NCBI RefSeq assembly: GCF_947501905.1
Contig: NZ_CANMXL010000002.1
Span: 62,001-126,000 of the forward strand
Direction of reading: 5' to 3'
DNA from: an uncultured Winogradskyella sp.
GTDB taxonomy: Bacteria > Bacteroidota > Bacteroidia > Flavobacteriales > Flavobacteriaceae
DNA length: 64,000 nt
The position numbers were made by a program, and so were the translations under genes. The notes beneath the pieces were generated by a model that was not told where the DNA came from, did not search any database, and saw nothing but the letters and a program-made list of their open reading frames with translations. Of this stretch, positions 17,437 through 27,034 are shown piece after piece; positions within the stretch are counted from its first letter, which is position 1, and every line of letters starts with the position of its first letter.

Positions 17437-17444
17437 CAAATATA
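17437..17444 (-). promoter_or_regulatory. -7 promoter element of the nitronate monooxygenase-like gene
   Basis: Minus strand TATATTTG matches TAnnTTTG and lies 19 bases before the ATG at 17417. Confidence 0.6.
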
Positions 17445-17452
17445 CTAAATTA

Positions 17453-17470
17453 TATTATGCATGCATAATA
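17453..17470. promoter_or_regulatory. 18-bp perfect palindrome, operator candidate
   Basis: TATTATGCATGCATAATA is a perfect palindrome centred 21 bases upstream of the -7 centre, so it covers the -33 region of the nitronate monooxygenase-like promoter. It differs from the palindrome at 2736-2753 only at three positions (both partners of one arm pair and one centre base). It begins only three bases from the end of the methyltransferase gene. Confidence 0.65.
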
Positions 17471-17473
17471 GTT

Positions 17474-18706
17474 TTATTCTAAGAAGCGGTAATAGCCACA
17501 CTTTAAATAAGCGCCTTCAGGAAAGGTCACTGGATGGTCAATATCATGTTTAGTTTTAAGTATGGTTTCAAACAGACGAGTCTGGGCGTTTAGGACACGT
17601 TGATTTAAATCAAAAAATGATTGCGCTAAAACTCGCGAAGAACATGAGGCCAGAACCAGTAAGCCATTTTTTGCTGTTAGCTTCTCACCTAATTCTGCCA
17701 ATTGCGCATATTTCTTTTTGGCTAATTCTATTTCTGATTGTTGTTTTGCAAAACTTGGCGGATCGATAACAACGATATCATAACGCTTGGCTTTTTTAAT
17801 TAAAGCCTCCATTTCCTTAAAAGCATCTCCCGAAATGGTTTTATGTTGACCGACATAATCATTAAGTCTACCATTATCTCTGGCGACATCCAAAGCTTGT
17901 TTACTAATATCTAAACTCGTCACCTCATCTGCGCCATTTGCTAATGCATGTACAGAAAATCCTCCAGCATAAGAAAAGACATCGAGCACCTTTTTACCAG
18001 TGCTTAATTCACCAACTCGTCTTCTATTTTCGCGATGATCCAAAAAATAACCTGTTTTATGACCTTTAATAACATTAGCAGAAAAGTTAATACCGTGCTC
18101 AATAAATTGAACAACTTCATCTTCTAAAACGCCATAAATTACGTCACCATCATTAAGATTATGATTATTACTATTCTGCAGGTTTCTACTTAACCGCATA
18201 ACTACAGTTTCTGAATTTGAAACCTGTTGCAAACTATGTACTATAGGTTCTAAATACGGCAACCATATTTCGGAATACAACTTTACGACTAATACTTTAG
18301 CGTATACGTCTGCTATTAAACCAGGAAAGCCGTCATTCTCACCAAATATTAAACGATAACTATTAGTGTTAGTGGTTAAGAGCTCTTGACGTAATGCATA
18401 GGCTTTTTCAATTTTAGTATGAAAAAAATCAGCATTGATAACTGCTTTGGTTTGCGCATTATGAATCATTTTTATTCGGATTGGAGATTTTGCATCAAAC
18501 AATCCTAACCCAATAACTCTGTTCTTATTCTTGCTGAAGATAATAGCTAAATCACCTGTCTTTGCATCCTCATTAACCTTCACAATACTATTAGAAAACA
18601 CCCAAGGATGCCCTTTTATAACAAATTGTTCGCCTTTAGAATTAAGTTTTATAGCCAAACGCTTAGGTTGGTAAATAGATGTTATAGAGTCTGAAAAGGT
18701 ATTCAA
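17474..18706 (-). CDS. Class I SAM-dependent rRNA methyltransferase (RlmI-like)
   Basis: The 410-residue protein has an N-terminal PUA domain (about residues 15-90, RLAIKLNSKGEQFVIKGHPWVFSNSI). A central RNA-methylase domain and a Rossmann SAM domain follow, with VLDVFSYAGGFSVHALANGA, and VIDPPSFAK as the catalytic DPPxF segment. This is the layout of RlmI/RlmK-type 23S rRNA cytosine-C5 methyltransferases. The start shown is TTG at 18706, since no ATG lies between it and the PUA domain. The site modified is inferred from the family. Confidence 0.87.
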   Translation of the reverse strand: MNTFSDSITSIYQPKRLAIKLNSKGEQFVIKGHPWVFSNSIVKVNEDAKTGDLAIIFSKNKNRVIGLGLFDAKSPIRIKMIHNAQTKAVINADFFHTKIEKAYALRQELLTTNTNSYRLIFGENDGFPGLIADVYAKVLVVKLYSEIWLPYLEPIVHSLQQVSNSETVVMRLSRNLQNSNNHNLNDGDVIYGVLEDEVVQFIEHGINFSANVIKGHKTGYFLDHRENRRRVGELSTGKKVLDVFSYAGGFSVHALANGADEVTSLDISKQALDVARDNGRLNDYVGQHKTISGDAFKEMEALIKKAKRYDIVVIDPPSFAKQQSEIELAKKKYAQLAELGEKLTAKNGLLVLASCSSRVLAQSFFDLNQRVLNAQTRLFETILKTKHDIDHPVTFPEGAYLKCGYYRFLE

Positions 18707-18777
18707 ATGACAAATAATTTTGGAGTTGCAATTTAACTACTTATTTTGGCAGTTATAAACTAATAATTACAATAAAA

Positions 18778-19194
18778 ATGAAAATCAAACAATTATCACT
18801 TCTACTTGTGCTTGTTATCGTATCAAGTGTTTCTTTTGCTCAGAAAATTAAAATCAAAAAAGGAAACGTTACCGTAGATAAAGTGAATACTTGCAAAATT
18901 GAAAAAGATGATGTTAGTCGTGGTGCGTTTTATATTAACAACCTTCAAGACGAGCAATTACTATACTTAAAATGGATTGATTGGGGACAATATGGCTATA
19001 TGGAAATTTACAAAGCAGATAACCTAGATGATATCCTTTTTGAAACAGAAGTTGGAATTGGCTATAAAAAATGGATTATTAAGAAATTATATAATGCTAA
19101 AGTATTATCTAGTGCTGGAATAAATGAAGATAAGCTGAATCAATTTGCGAAAAAGTTCGGTCGAGAATTCACAAGAAAACGCAATAGATATTAA
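18778..19194 (+). CDS. Hypothetical secreted protein
   Basis: A 138-residue product with a clear signal peptide (residues 1-21, VSFA/QK). The mature part begins with a Lys-rich strand and has several aromatic residues (LKWIDWGQYGYMEIY). The end is basic (FGREFTRKRNRY). I recognise no family. It stands alone and is followed by a strong bidirectional terminator shared with dnaK. Confidence 0.7.
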   Translation: MKIKQLSLLLVLVIVSSVSFAQKIKIKKGNVTVDKVNTCKIEKDDVSRGAFYINNLQDEQLLYLKWIDWGQYGYMEIYKADNLDDILFETEVGIGYKKWIIKKLYNAKVLSSAGINEDKLNQFAKKFGREFTRKRNRY

Positions 19195-19214
19195 TTAAAA
19201 ATCTATCAAATATT

Positions 19215-19244
19215 AAAAAGCCCAACTAAAAAGTTGGGCTTTTT
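19215..19244. terminator. Bidirectional terminator between gene 18778 and dnaK
   Basis: AAAAAGCCCAACT (19215-19227) pairs with AGTTGGGCTTTTT (19232-19244) around an AAAA loop. A-run and T-run flanks make it work in both directions for the converging transcripts. Confidence 0.9.
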
Positions 19245-19321
19245 ATATTAATGAGATGCCGAATCAAGTTTGGCATAAGCGATTTATATATTTTTTGCCT
19301 AAGCAAAAAACAGTTCTCTGC

Positions 19322-21226
19322 TTACTTCACTTCTTCGAAGTCAACATCTTCTACATTATCACCTTCGGCTTCTGGTTGACCTTGAGCTCCTGCATCAGGA
19401 CCTGGTGCGCCACCTTGAGCTTCGGCTTGTGCTTTATACATTTCTTCGCTAGCAACTTTCCAAGCTTCATTAATTTTCTCTAAAGCTGGTTCTATAACTG
19501 CTAAATCTTTTGATTCGTACGCTGTTTTTAATTCAGCTAGAGCATCTTCGATTGGCTTTTTCTTATCATCAGATAATTTATCACCAAATTCAGCTAATTG
19601 ACTTTCGGTTTGGAAAATCATTGCATCAGCTTGATTTAGCTTTTCAGCTGTTTCTTTAGCTTTTGCATCTGCATCTGCATTTGCTTCAGCTTCAGCTTTC
19701 ATCTTTTGGATTTCTTCATCTGTTAATCCAGAAGACGCTTCAATACGGATATCTTGTTTCTTACCTGTTGCTTTATCTTCAGCAGATACTTTGATAATAC
19801 CATTGGCATCGATATCAAAAGTTACTTCAATCTGAGGTGTTCCTCTTTTTGCTGGTGGAATACCATCTAAGTGGAAACGACCAATTGTTTTATTATCTGC
19901 AGCCATTGGACGCTCACCCTGTAATACGTGAATTTCTACCGATGGCTGATTATCTGCAGCTGTTGAGAATACTTGAGATTTCTTAGTAGGAATGGTAGTA
20001 TTCGCATCAATTAATCTTGTCATTACATTACCCATAGTTTCGATACCAAGAGATAATGGTGTTACGTCTAATAAAAGAACGTCTTTTACATCACCTGTTA
20101 ATACACCTCCTTGAATACCTGCGCCTAGAGATACAACTTCATCAGGGTTAACACCTTTACTTGGTGCTTTTCCGAAGAAAGACTCTACTGCTGCTTGTAC
20201 TGCTGGAATACGAGTAGAACCACCTACAAGAATAACCTCATCAATATCAGACTTGGATAAACCTGCTGCTTTTAATGCTGTTTGGCATGGCTCAATTGTT
20301 CTTTTAATTAAATCGTCAATTAACTGCTCAAATTTTGCACGTGTTAATGTACGTACTAAGTGCTTTGGTCCACTAGCTGTAGCTGTTACATATGGCAAAT
20401 TGATTTCTGTTTGAGTAGAAGATGATAATTCAATCTTTGCTTTTTCAGCAGCTTCTTTAAGACGTTGTAAAGCCATTGGATCTTTACGTAAGTCCATATC
20501 TTCATCTGCAATAAACTCTTCTGCTAACCAATCGATAATTCTTTCGTCTACATCATCACCACCTAAGTGTGTGTCACCATCCGTAGATAATACTTCGAAT
20601 ACACCATCACCTAACTCGAGGATAGACACATCATGTGTACCACCACCAAAATCGAATACAACGATTTTTTGGTCTGTACCTTTCTTATCCATTCCATAAG
20701 CTAAAGCTGCTGCCGTTGGTTCGTTGATGATTCTACGAACTTTAAGACCTGCAATCTCACCTGCTTCTTTAGTTGCTTGACGTTGTGCATCATTAAAGTA
20801 TGCAGGAACTGTAATTACAGCTTCAGATACATCTTGACCTAAATAATCCTCAGCTGTTTTCTTCATTTTCTGAAGAATCATAGCTGATAATTCTTGTGGT
20901 GTGTATAAGCGACCGTCGATATCTACACGAGGCGTATCGTTGTCACCTTTAACCACTGTATATGGTACACGTTCTGCTTCTTTTTTAGATTCAGAATATT
21001 TATTTCCCATAAAACGCTTAATCGAATAAACCGTTTTTGTTGGGTTTGTTACTGCTTGTCTTTTTGCTGGGTCACCAACTTTAATTTCACCACCTTCAAC
21101 GAAAGCGATAACCGAAGGTGTTGTGCGCTTACCTTCTGCATTAGGTATTACAACTGGTTCATTGCCTTCCATTACTGAAACGCAAGAGTTGGTTGTTCCT
21201 AAGTCAATTCCAATAATCTTACTCAT
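19322..21226 (-). CDS. dnaK: Chaperone DnaK (Hsp70)
   Basis: The 634-residue Hsp70 opens with [19 protein letters not shown]. It has the ATPase signatures [17 protein letters not shown] and [14 protein letters not shown], a substrate-binding domain ([16 protein letters not shown]), and the usual Gly/Pro/Ala-rich tail ending in an acidic EEVK-like motif. It refolds proteins in the cytoplasm with DnaJ and GrpE, which are not adjacent here. Upstream there is a sigma-54-like -24/-12 pair and an inverted TGACAT repeat rather than a TAnnTTTG element, so heat-shock type control is likely. Confidence 0.98.
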   Translation of the reverse strand: MSKIIGIDLGTTNSCVSVMEGNEPVVIPNAEGKRTTPSVIAFVEGGEIKVGDPAKRQAVTNPTKTVYSIKRFMGNKYSESKKEAERVPYTVVKGDNDTPRVDIDGRLYTPQELSAMILQKMKKTAEDYLGQDVSEAVITVPAYFNDAQRQATKEAGEIAGLKVRRIINEPTAAALAYGMDKKGTDQKIVVFDFGGGTHDVSILELGDGVFEVLSTDGDTHLGGDDVDERIIDWLAEEFIADEDMDLRKDPMALQRLKEAAEKAKIELSSSTQTEINLPYVTATASGPKHLVRTLTRAKFEQLIDDLIKRTIEPCQTALKAAGLSKSDIDEVILVGGSTRIPAVQAAVESFFGKAPSKGVNPDEVVSLGAGIQGGVLTGDVKDVLLLDVTPLSLGIETMGNVMTRLIDANTTIPTKKSQVFSTAADNQPSVEIHVLQGERPMAADNKTIGRFHLDGIPPAKRGTPQIEVTFDIDANGIIKVSAEDKATGKKQDIRIEASSGLTDEEIQKMKAEAEANADADAKAKETAEKLNQADAMIFQTESQLAEFGDKLSDDKKKPIEDALAELKTAYESKDLAVIEPALEKINEAWKVASEEMYKAQAEAQGGAPGPDAGAQGQPEAEGDNVEDVDFEEVK

Positions 21227-21304
21227 AATTTGTTTATAGTTTTTAAAGTTTCCACTTTCGCAGAAATTATAATATGATTCATTAAATAATTACGATTTGT
21301 ATTA

Positions 21305-21320
21305 GTCAATGATTATGCCA
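21305..21320 (-). promoter_or_regulatory. Sigma-54-like promoter of dnaK
   Basis: Minus strand TGGCATAATCATTGAC resembles the -24/-12 consensus TGGCAC-N5-TTGC, with GG and the second block in the right spacing but GA instead of GC at -12. It would start transcription about 70 bases upstream of the dnaK ATG. Called from pattern only; no rpoN or activator gene is in the window. Confidence 0.45.
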
Positions 21321-21332
21321 TCAGAAAAAATA

Positions 21333-21345
21333 TGACATGATGTCA
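21333..21345. promoter_or_regulatory. Inverted repeat upstream of dnaK
   Basis: TGACATGATGTCA is a 6-bp-arm palindrome around a single G. It lies about 13 bases upstream of the sigma-54-like element of dnaK, and a further TGACAT half-site occurs near 21389. It may bind a heat-shock regulator for dnaK or for the divergent gene at 21425. Confidence 0.4.
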
Positions 21346-21424
21346 CATTATAAAATCAAAATTAAAACTGAAGTAAAAATCTTTGGTATGACATTTGATA
21401 ACTTAGAAGAAAAACTTAGACATT

Positions 21425-21904
21425 ATGAAACGTATACTTACATTTATTTTTGCCATTACCTTGTTAAATAGTTGTACAACAGAAGAAATTGTTCAGGTTC
21501 AAAACAATGATTTTGTGTCTTCAGCTTTTGAAATAGTTATCGATTTTAATGCCGCTAACAATTATGAATTTATTGAACCTTATGGTTTTAATGTATTTCC
21601 ATCGGATGTAACTTTAGTATACATTTTATGGGATACGATTAATGGTCAAGATGTTTGGAGATTGGTTCCGCAGACCGTGATTTTTGACAATGGTGATGAT
21701 TTAGTTTACAATTTCGATTTTACTCAAGATGATGTTCGCTTCTTTTTAGAAGGTTCAGATTTAGATAATGTTGATGATGTTTGGACGCAAAATCAAGTAT
21801 TCAGAGTCGTTGTCGTACCAGCTGATAATGTTGGTCGTGTAGACAATTCAGACATTAACGTAGTGATGCAGAGGCACGGAATTACAAGTTTCCCGAGACG
21901 ATAA
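21425..21904 (+). CDS. Hypothetical lipoprotein
   Basis: A 159-residue product with a lipoprotein signal peptide (LLNSC, Cys17). The mature part is acidic and rich in Asp, Asn, Val and Phe, and looks like a beta-sandwich domain ([20 protein letters not shown]). No named domain is recognised. It is divergent from dnaK and is followed by a good terminator at 21926-21955. Confidence 0.75.
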   Translation: MKRILTFIFAITLLNSCTTEEIVQVQNNDFVSSAFEIVIDFNAANNYEFIEPYGFNVFPSDVTLVYILWDTINGQDVWRLVPQTVIFDNGDDLVYNFDFTQDDVRFFLEGSDLDNVDDVWTQNQVFRVVVVPADNVGRVDNSDINVVMQRHGITSFPRR

Positions 21905-21925
21905 TTAGTCGTCCTACATATATTG

Positions 21926-21955
21926 AAAAGCCTGAATTAAAGTTCAGGCTTTTTT
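21926..21955 (+). terminator. Rho-independent terminator
   Basis: AAAAGCCTGAA (21926-21936) pairs with TTCAGGCTTTT (21943-21953), followed by a T run. It ends the transcript of the lipoprotein gene at 21425. Confidence 0.9.
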
Positions 21956-21993
21956 ATTTCCCAAAAAAGCAAACACCATATAAAAACAACATC

Positions 21994-22001
21994 TATATTT
22001 G
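21994..22001 (+). promoter_or_regulatory. -7 promoter element of sdaA
   Basis: TATATTTG matches TAnnTTTG and lies 25 bases upstream of the sdaA ATG at 22027, downstream of the preceding terminator. Confidence 0.6.
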
Positions 22002-22026
22002 CGACAAAACTAAATCGTTTGCGATA

Positions 22027-23451
22027 ATGGAATCTATTTCTGTTTTTGATATGTTAAGTATCGGTGTTGGTCCATCCAGTTCTCATACACTTGGGCCATG
22101 GCGGGCAGCAAAACAATGGATTAAAGACCTTCAGAATAGAGAACTATTTACTGGAGTTGCCTCAGTACAAGTAGAACTTTTTGGGTCATTGGCATTAACA
22201 GGGAAAGGACATGCTACTGATATCGCAGTATTAATGGGACTTTTGGGGACTGACCCTGTTACTTTTGATATTGCTGATATTCAGAATCAAGTGGATAAAG
22301 TGAAGACCTCAAAAACTCTGATACTTAATCTTGAAAAAGAGATTCCTTTTGATTTTGAGCAACATATTATTTTTAATCGCGAATTTTTAGATTTCCACCC
22401 AAATGGCATAACCTTTACAGCTACCCTAAGAAATGGTTTAAAGAAATCTGCAACCTATTACTCAATTGGTGGCGGTTTTATTGTGCAAGAAGAACGCAAA
22501 CGTGCCAAAAGACAAACCGAAAAATTTGAAGGTTTCCCTTTTCCTATCCAAAAAGCAACTGAGATTTTAGAATATTGCAAAACAGAAAAATTATCGATTA
22601 GTGAGCTCGTATACAAAAACGAATTGTCATTACGTGATCCTGATAGAATTGATGCCAAATTAAAAGCCATTTGGGATGTCATGCTTGACAGTATGTATGT
22701 TGGTTGCCACACAAAGGGCATATTACCTGGTGGGCTTAATGTCATTAGACGCGCCTACGAAACTCACGAAAAACTTAAAGGTGAAACACCTTACAACAAT
22801 GCTTACGAATGGATTAATTCCATAAGAGACACTGAAGTGAAATTTAGACAAATACTTAAATGGGTGTCTTGCTTTGCATTAGCAGTAAACGAAGTTAACG
22901 CCTCTCTTGGTCGCGTAGTTACAGCACCTACAAATGGAAGTGCTGGTGTTATACCAGCAGTTTTAATGTATTATATGGTAATTGAAAATCATGATGCTAA
23001 CTTTGAGGATATCAAAAAATTCTTATTAGTCGCTGGAGAAATCGGAAGTCTCTTTAAAAAGAATGCTACAATTTCTGCGGCTATGGGTGGTTGTCAGGCA
23101 GAGATTGGTGTATCTTCAGCAATGGCAGCAGGCGCACTAACGGAATTAATGGGAGGTTCTCCTGGTCAAGTACTTGTGGCTGCCGAAATAGCAATGGAGC
23201 ATCATTTAGGACTTACATGTGATCCCATAGGTGGCTTGGTCCAAATACCTTGTATAGAACGGAATGCCATGGGTGCCATAAAAGCTATAAATGCTGCAGA
23301 ATTGGCATTAGACACCGACCCAGAAAATGTAAAAGTCCCTCTAGATAAAGTTATCCAAACGATGTGGGAAACCGCAAAAGATATGAGTGCCAAATACAAA
23401 GAAACCTCCGAAGGTGGCTTAGCTGTTGGCGTTAATATGGCAGATTGTTAG
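22027..23451 (+). CDS. sdaA: L-serine ammonia-lyase, iron-sulfur type
   Basis: A 474-residue single-chain L-serine dehydratase that turns serine into pyruvate and ammonia. The N-terminal beta domain carries [19 protein letters not shown]. The alpha domain carries cysteines in [14 protein letters not shown] and [18 protein letters not shown] that bind the [4Fe-4S] cluster. Length and order match SdaA. It has its own -7 promoter. A dispersed palindromic repeat begins immediately after its TAG stop (23452). Confidence 0.96.
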   Translation: MESISVFDMLSIGVGPSSSHTLGPWRAAKQWIKDLQNRELFTGVASVQVELFGSLALTGKGHATDIAVLMGLLGTDPVTFDIADIQNQVDKVKTSKTLILNLEKEIPFDFEQHIIFNREFLDFHPNGITFTATLRNGLKKSATYYSIGGGFIVQEERKRAKRQTEKFEGFPFPIQKATEILEYCKTEKLSISELVYKNELSLRDPDRIDAKLKAIWDVMLDSMYVGCHTKGILPGGLNVIRRAYETHEKLKGETPYNNAYEWINSIRDTEVKFRQILKWVSCFALAVNEVNASLGRVVTAPTNGSAGVIPAVLMYYMVIENHDANFEDIKKFLLVAGEIGSLFKKNATISAAMGGCQAEIGVSSAMAAGALTELMGGSPGQVLVAAEIAMEHHLGLTCDPIGGLVQIPCIERNAMGAIKAINAAELALDTDPENVKVPLDKVIQTMWETAKDMSAKYKETSEGGLAVGVNMADC

Positions 23452-23471
23452 CTTCGACTCCGCTCAGCTAC
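23452..23471. repeat. Dispersed TTCGACTccGCTCAG repeat
   Basis: CTTCGACTCCGCTCAGCTAC starts one base after the sdaA stop codon. It shares the CTTCGACTnnGCTCAG core with copies near 26131, 34725, 37739, 44051 and 47005. Confidence 0.6.
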
Positions 23472-23525
23472 CAGAGCTAAATCATATTAGATTATGCGGA
23501 ATTTGTGTTTAAATATTAAATAATC

Positions 23526-23999
23526 TTAACCTTTAGAAATTGCTTTGCATCCTTGTCGACGTCGACTATCAACTAAATAAATAATTTTCCAATTGTCGTC
23601 TTCCTTGATAAGTTGAAATGAATTTACGCCACAATGGCTAAAATTACCATCAAACCAAAACTCATAAGGTGTCCAAGCATTAGCCATTTTTCCATCAATT
23701 TTGATATTAAAATCTAGCAATTTTTCTTCAAAGGTCTTGTCTTTAGGGATTCCAGCTATGTTTTTTATAAAACCATAGTAATCGTTTTCATCTAAACGTG
23801 TTTTTCCTTCTTTGTTAGAAGAAATAGATTGCATACTTATATTGCCTTTTGCCATAGACTTTAGCTTCACAGTATCTTGCTTATGAAAAGCATCAAAGAA
23901 GTCAATGATTGTTTGTTTTACTTTATCTTCTTCAGAAGTTTGTGAAAAAGCTGAAAACATAAAACACAAGGTCAGCATACAAATGGTAAATTTTTTCAT
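23526..23999 (-). CDS. Secreted NTF2/SnoaL-like protein
   Basis: The 157-residue product has a signal peptide (about 1-19, SAFS/QT). An NTF2-like domain follows: EEDKVKQTIIDFFDAFHKQDTVKLKSM is the usual first helix pair, and NSFQLIKEDDNWKIIYLVDSR the closing strand. NTF2-like folds bind small ligands or act as accessory domains, and no reaction can be assigned. It is a single gene on the minus strand, divergent from panB. Confidence 0.8.
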   Translation of the reverse strand: MKKFTICMLTLCFMFSAFSQTSEEDKVKQTIIDFFDAFHKQDTVKLKSMAKGNISMQSISSNKEGKTRLDENDYYGFIKNIAGIPKDKTFEEKLLDFNIKIDGKMANAWTPYEFWFDGNFSHCGVNSFQLIKEDDNWKIIYLVDSRRRQGCKAISKG

Positions 24000-24105
24000 G
24001 ATTGATATTTTTTTGTCAAAATACCTTCAAAATAGTATTTCCACTTAAAGTTAAACAAAAGTTTAACAAATCTCATTATTTTTACCATTCACTAAATATA
24101 ACAGT

Positions 24106-24924
24106 ATGTCTGTAGCCAAAAAAGAATACAAAAGAATTACAGTAAAGACTTTAGTAGATATGAAGTCTAAAGGCGAAAAAATATCAATGCTTACAGCTTA
24201 TGATTACACTATGGCAAAAATAGTAGATGGTGCAGGTGTAGATGTGATTTTGGTTGGTGATTCTGCAAGTAATGTTATGGCTGGTCACGAAACGACTCTG
24301 CCAATTACTCTTGACCAAATGATATATCATGCATCTTCAGTAGTCAGAGCTATTGATCGCGCTTTAGTTGTTGTTGATTTACCTTTTGGAACATACCAAA
24401 GTGATCCTAAAGAGGCACTTCGCTCTGCTATTAGAATCATGAAAGAAAGTGGCGGTCACGCAGTAAAATTAGAAGGTGGTAAAGAGATAAAAGAATCTAT
24501 AAAGCGAATTTTAAATGCTGGTATTCCAGTTATGGGACATTTAGGATTAACACCTCAATCTATATACAAATTTGGAACCTACACCGTAAGAGCCAAAGAA
24601 GAACAAGAAGCTCAACAACTTAAAGAAGATGCTTTAATGCTAGAAAAAGCAGGATGTTTTGGAATTGTCCTCGAAAAAATTCCTGCAGCTTTAGCCAAAG
24701 AAGTTGCAGAAAGTGTATCCATACCAGTTATTGGTATTGGTGCTGGAGACGGTGTTGATGGTCAAGTCCTTGTATTGCATGATATGATTGGGATGACGCA
24801 TGAATTCAACCCGCGGTTTTTACGTCGCTATATGAACCTCTATGAAGAGATGACTACAGCAATTGGCCAATATGTTGCAGATGTAAAGTCTGAGGATTTC
24901 CCAAATGAGAAGGAGCAGTATTAA
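24106..24924 (+). CDS. panB: 3-methyl-2-oxobutanoate hydroxymethyltransferase
   Basis: Ketopantoate hydroxymethyltransferase, first step of pantothenate and coenzyme A synthesis. The 272-residue length is normal. Visible segments include [39 protein letters not shown] (metal-binding Asp), [17 protein letters not shown] and [18 protein letters not shown] ([13 protein letters not shown]). The three genes panB, cupin and rluA-like follow each other with 3-base and -1-base gaps and form one operon. panC and panD are not in the window. Confidence 0.97.
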   Translation: MSVAKKEYKRITVKTLVDMKSKGEKISMLTAYDYTMAKIVDGAGVDVILVGDSASNVMAGHETTLPITLDQMIYHASSVVRAIDRALVVVDLPFGTYQSDPKEALRSAIRIMKESGGHAVKLEGGKEIKESIKRILNAGIPVMGHLGLTPQSIYKFGTYTVRAKEEQEAQQLKEDALMLEKAGCFGIVLEKIPAALAKEVAESVSIPVIGIGAGDGVDGQVLVLHDMIGMTHEFNPRFLRRYMNLYEEMTTAIGQYVADVKSEDFPNEKEQY

Positions 24925-24927
24925 GTT

Positions 24928-25431
24928 ATGGGGACTTTAGAAAAAATTATTCAAAAACTTGAGTTACAACCTCATCCTGAAGGTGGTTTTTTTAAAGAAA
25001 CTTATAGAAGTAAAGGTGTTATATCTAAATCATCTCTTCCTGAAGTTTTTCAAGGTGAAAGAAATCACTCTACATGCATCTATTATCTATTAAAATCTGA
25101 TGATTTTTCTGCATTTCATAAAATAAATCAAGATGAAATATGGCATTTTTATTTAGGTGATGCCATAGAATTGCATATGATATCTGAAGAAGGAATATTA
25201 AATACTGTTAATGTCGGAAGAGATGTATTAAATAATGAAGCCTTACAAGTTGTTGTACCTAAAAACTGTTGGTTTGCCGCAAAAGTTATGAATCCAAATA
25301 GTTTTGGATTAGTTGGATGTACGGTTTCTCCTGGTTTTGATTTTAAAGATTTTACTTTGGCATCATATGACATGCTCGCTAGTAAGTTTCCCCAACATAG
25401 AGACATTATAAAAGCGTTTACAAGACAATAA
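24928..25431 (+). CDS. Cupin_5 (DUF985) protein
   Basis: A 167-residue cupin. The sequence LEKIIQKLELQPHPEGGFFKETYRS is the typical opening of the DUF985/cupin_5 family. SAFHKINQDEIWHFYLGDAIELHMI and LVGCTVSPGFDFKDF are further conserved parts. The His-Glu-His residues would bind metal. The function is unknown, though sugar-isomerase-like activity has been suggested for the fold. It starts 3 bases after panB and its stop overlaps the next ATG (TAATG). Confidence 0.88.
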   Translation: MGTLEKIIQKLELQPHPEGGFFKETYRSKGVISKSSLPEVFQGERNHSTCIYYLLKSDDFSAFHKINQDEIWHFYLGDAIELHMISEEGILNTVNVGRDVLNNEALQVVVPKNCWFAAKVMNPNSFGLVGCTVSPGFDFKDFTLASYDMLASKFPQHRDIIKAFTRQ

Positions 25432-26159
25432 TGTCTAATCAAAAAAAAACAATATCAAATAAAGACAATTTACAAGTTATCTATGAGGATAACCACATCA
25501 TAGTTGTCAATAAACGTGCTGGCGATATTGTTCAAGGTGATAGAACAGGAGACAAGCCTTTAAGTGATGTCGTAAAAAAATACATTGCAGAAAAGTATAA
25601 TAAACCAGGAAATGTATATCTTGGTGTTGTACATCGCTTAGACAGACCTACAACTGGCATTGTCATGTTTGCCAAAACCAGCAAAGCTTTACCACGATTA
25701 AACAAACTGTTTGCTGAAAAAAAAGCCAATAAGACTTACTGGGCTTTAGTAAAAAATCAACCTCCAAAAACCGAAGACACTTTGGTGAATTGGCTTAGAA
25801 AAAACCCTAAAAACAATAAATCTACTGCTTATAAAAAGGAAATAGAGAACAGCAAAAAAGCAATACTAAGCTATAAAGTTATAAAAACACTAGATAATTT
25901 CTATCTGTTAAGTATTGATCTAGAAACAGGAAGACATCATCAAATAAGAACACAGCTTTCAAATATTGGATGTCCTATAAAAGGTGACTTAAAATATGGT
26001 TTTGACCGTAGTAATAAAGACGGAAGTATTAGTCTACATGCTAGAACTTTAGAGTTTATACATCCAGTGAAAAAAGAACCTATTTTCATTGAAGCACCTC
26101 TACCAAAGGACCCGCTTTGGGATGCCTGTGTTTCGACTCCGCCCAGCAACCACAATTAG
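25431..26159 (+). CDS. RluA-family pseudouridine synthase
   Basis: The 242-residue enzyme has the catalytic segment VVHRLDRPTTGIVMFAKTSKA with Asp in HRLD, preceded by VIYEDNHIIVVNKRAGDIVQ. It also has LETGRHHQIRTQLSNIGCPIKGDLKYG. It isomerises uridine in rRNA or tRNA; the exact site is unknown. The last residues (VSTPPSNHN) come from a dispersed repeat at 26131-26150, so the natural C-terminus probably ended a little earlier. Third gene of the panB unit. Confidence 0.9.
   Translation: MSNQKKTISNKDNLQVIYEDNHIIVVNKRAGDIVQGDRTGDKPLSDVVKKYIAEKYNKPGNVYLGVVHRLDRPTTGIVMFAKTSKALPRLNKLFAEKKANKTYWALVKNQPPKTEDTLVNWLRKNPKNNKSTAYKKEIENSKKAILSYKVIKTLDNFYLLSIDLETGRHHQIRTQLSNIGCPIKGDLKYGFDRSNKDGSISLHARTLEFIHPVKKEPIFIEAPLPKDPLWDACVSTPPSNHN
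26131..26150. repeat. Dispersed TTCGACTccGCcCAG repeat in a CDS end
   Basis: TTTCGACTCCGCCCAGCAAC lies in frame in the last codons of the pseudouridine synthase and encodes VSTPPSN. It closely matches the copy after sdaA at 23452. Confidence 0.6.
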
Positions 26160-26179
26160 TTAATGCTAAATAGAATCAT

Positions 26180-27034
26180 TTAAGGGAACTCTATTAAATT
26201 AAAAGTCAATATATCACGCTCTTTTTTTTGACTAAGCAAATTAATTGCCGACTCGGTTAATTGTAGAACTCTAGGGTAACCCCCTGTTGTTTGACAATCA
26301 CGCATTAATACAATTAATTGCCCTGAAGGTGTTAACTGAACTGTTCCTGGTAAAACTGGACCCGTAAGTATCGATTTTAAGTCATTATTAATTAGTGGTG
26401 AAAGCTGATATGCCATACGATTATAGAGCTTTGAAACCATAAACTGTGCAGACTTTAGTTGATCTTTCTGTAGATTAGATAATAATTCAAATTCTGGCCC
26501 TTTAAACACATTTATAATCTCTGATGAGAAATCAATAAGCTTCAGCTTAGAAAATAGTTTTGAAGGTTTAGATTTGGTTGTAAGCGCGTTAAAAGATAAT
26601 ACATCACCTTTGGTAATGCTATCATTTATTGTGATTGGCTTGTAATAACTTTGGCTTCCAAGAACTATCTCTGTTTTAAAACCGCCTTTAACAGCCATAT
26701 AAGTGCGTAAACCTGACTTTAGTTTACCAAATTCAATAATATCTCCTTTGAGAATACTATACACTTTATTATTCTGAATCATTTCGCCATTAATAGATGG
26801 AGATATATCAGCTCCACAGATAACAATATAGCTTTCTACTTCAAATTTGAGCTTAGGACCAGTCATTGTGATTTCCAACACTGCATCAGTTGCTGCATTA
26901 CCCAACAAAGTATTTGCCAATTTAGCAGAATATAAATCCATGGTACCGCTTTTTGGAACACCAAATGCTCCATAACCAAAACGACCTTTATCTTGGATAG
27001 TAGAAAACAATCCTGATTTTAAAACCTTAATCAT
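26180..27034 (-). CDS. pxpC: 5-oxoprolinase subunit C
   Basis: A 284-residue protein of the biotin-dependent carboxyltransferase-like (KipA/AHS2) family. Typical segments are VLKSGLFSTIQDKGRFGYGAFG near the start, SGTMDLYSAKLANTLLGN, and PSGQLIVLMRDCQTTGGYPRVLQL near the end. PxpC is one of three subunits of the ATP-dependent prokaryotic 5-oxoprolinase, which hydrolyses pyroglutamate to glutamate. Its ATG overlaps the pxpB stop by one base. Last gene of the DUF2891-Nramp-pxpABC operon. Confidence 0.94.
   Translation of the reverse strand: MIKVLKSGLFSTIQDKGRFGYGAFGVPKSGTMDLYSAKLANTLLGNAATDAVLEITMTGPKLKFEVESYIVICGADISPSINGEMIQNNKVYSILKGDIIEFGKLKSGLRTYMAVKGGFKTEIVLGSQSYYKPITINDSITKGDVLSFNALTTKSKPSKLFSKLKLIDFSSEIINVFKGPEFELLSNLQKDQLKSAQFMVSKLYNRMAYQLSPLINNDLKSILTGPVLPGTVQLTPSGQLIVLMRDCQTTGGYPRVLQLTESAINLLSQKKERDILTFNLIEFP

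Noticed and set aside
19256..19483. Open frame on the plus strand opposite the end of dnaK
   Set aside because: It overlaps the conserved dnaK tail, its translation resembles no protein family, and it has no promoter of its own.
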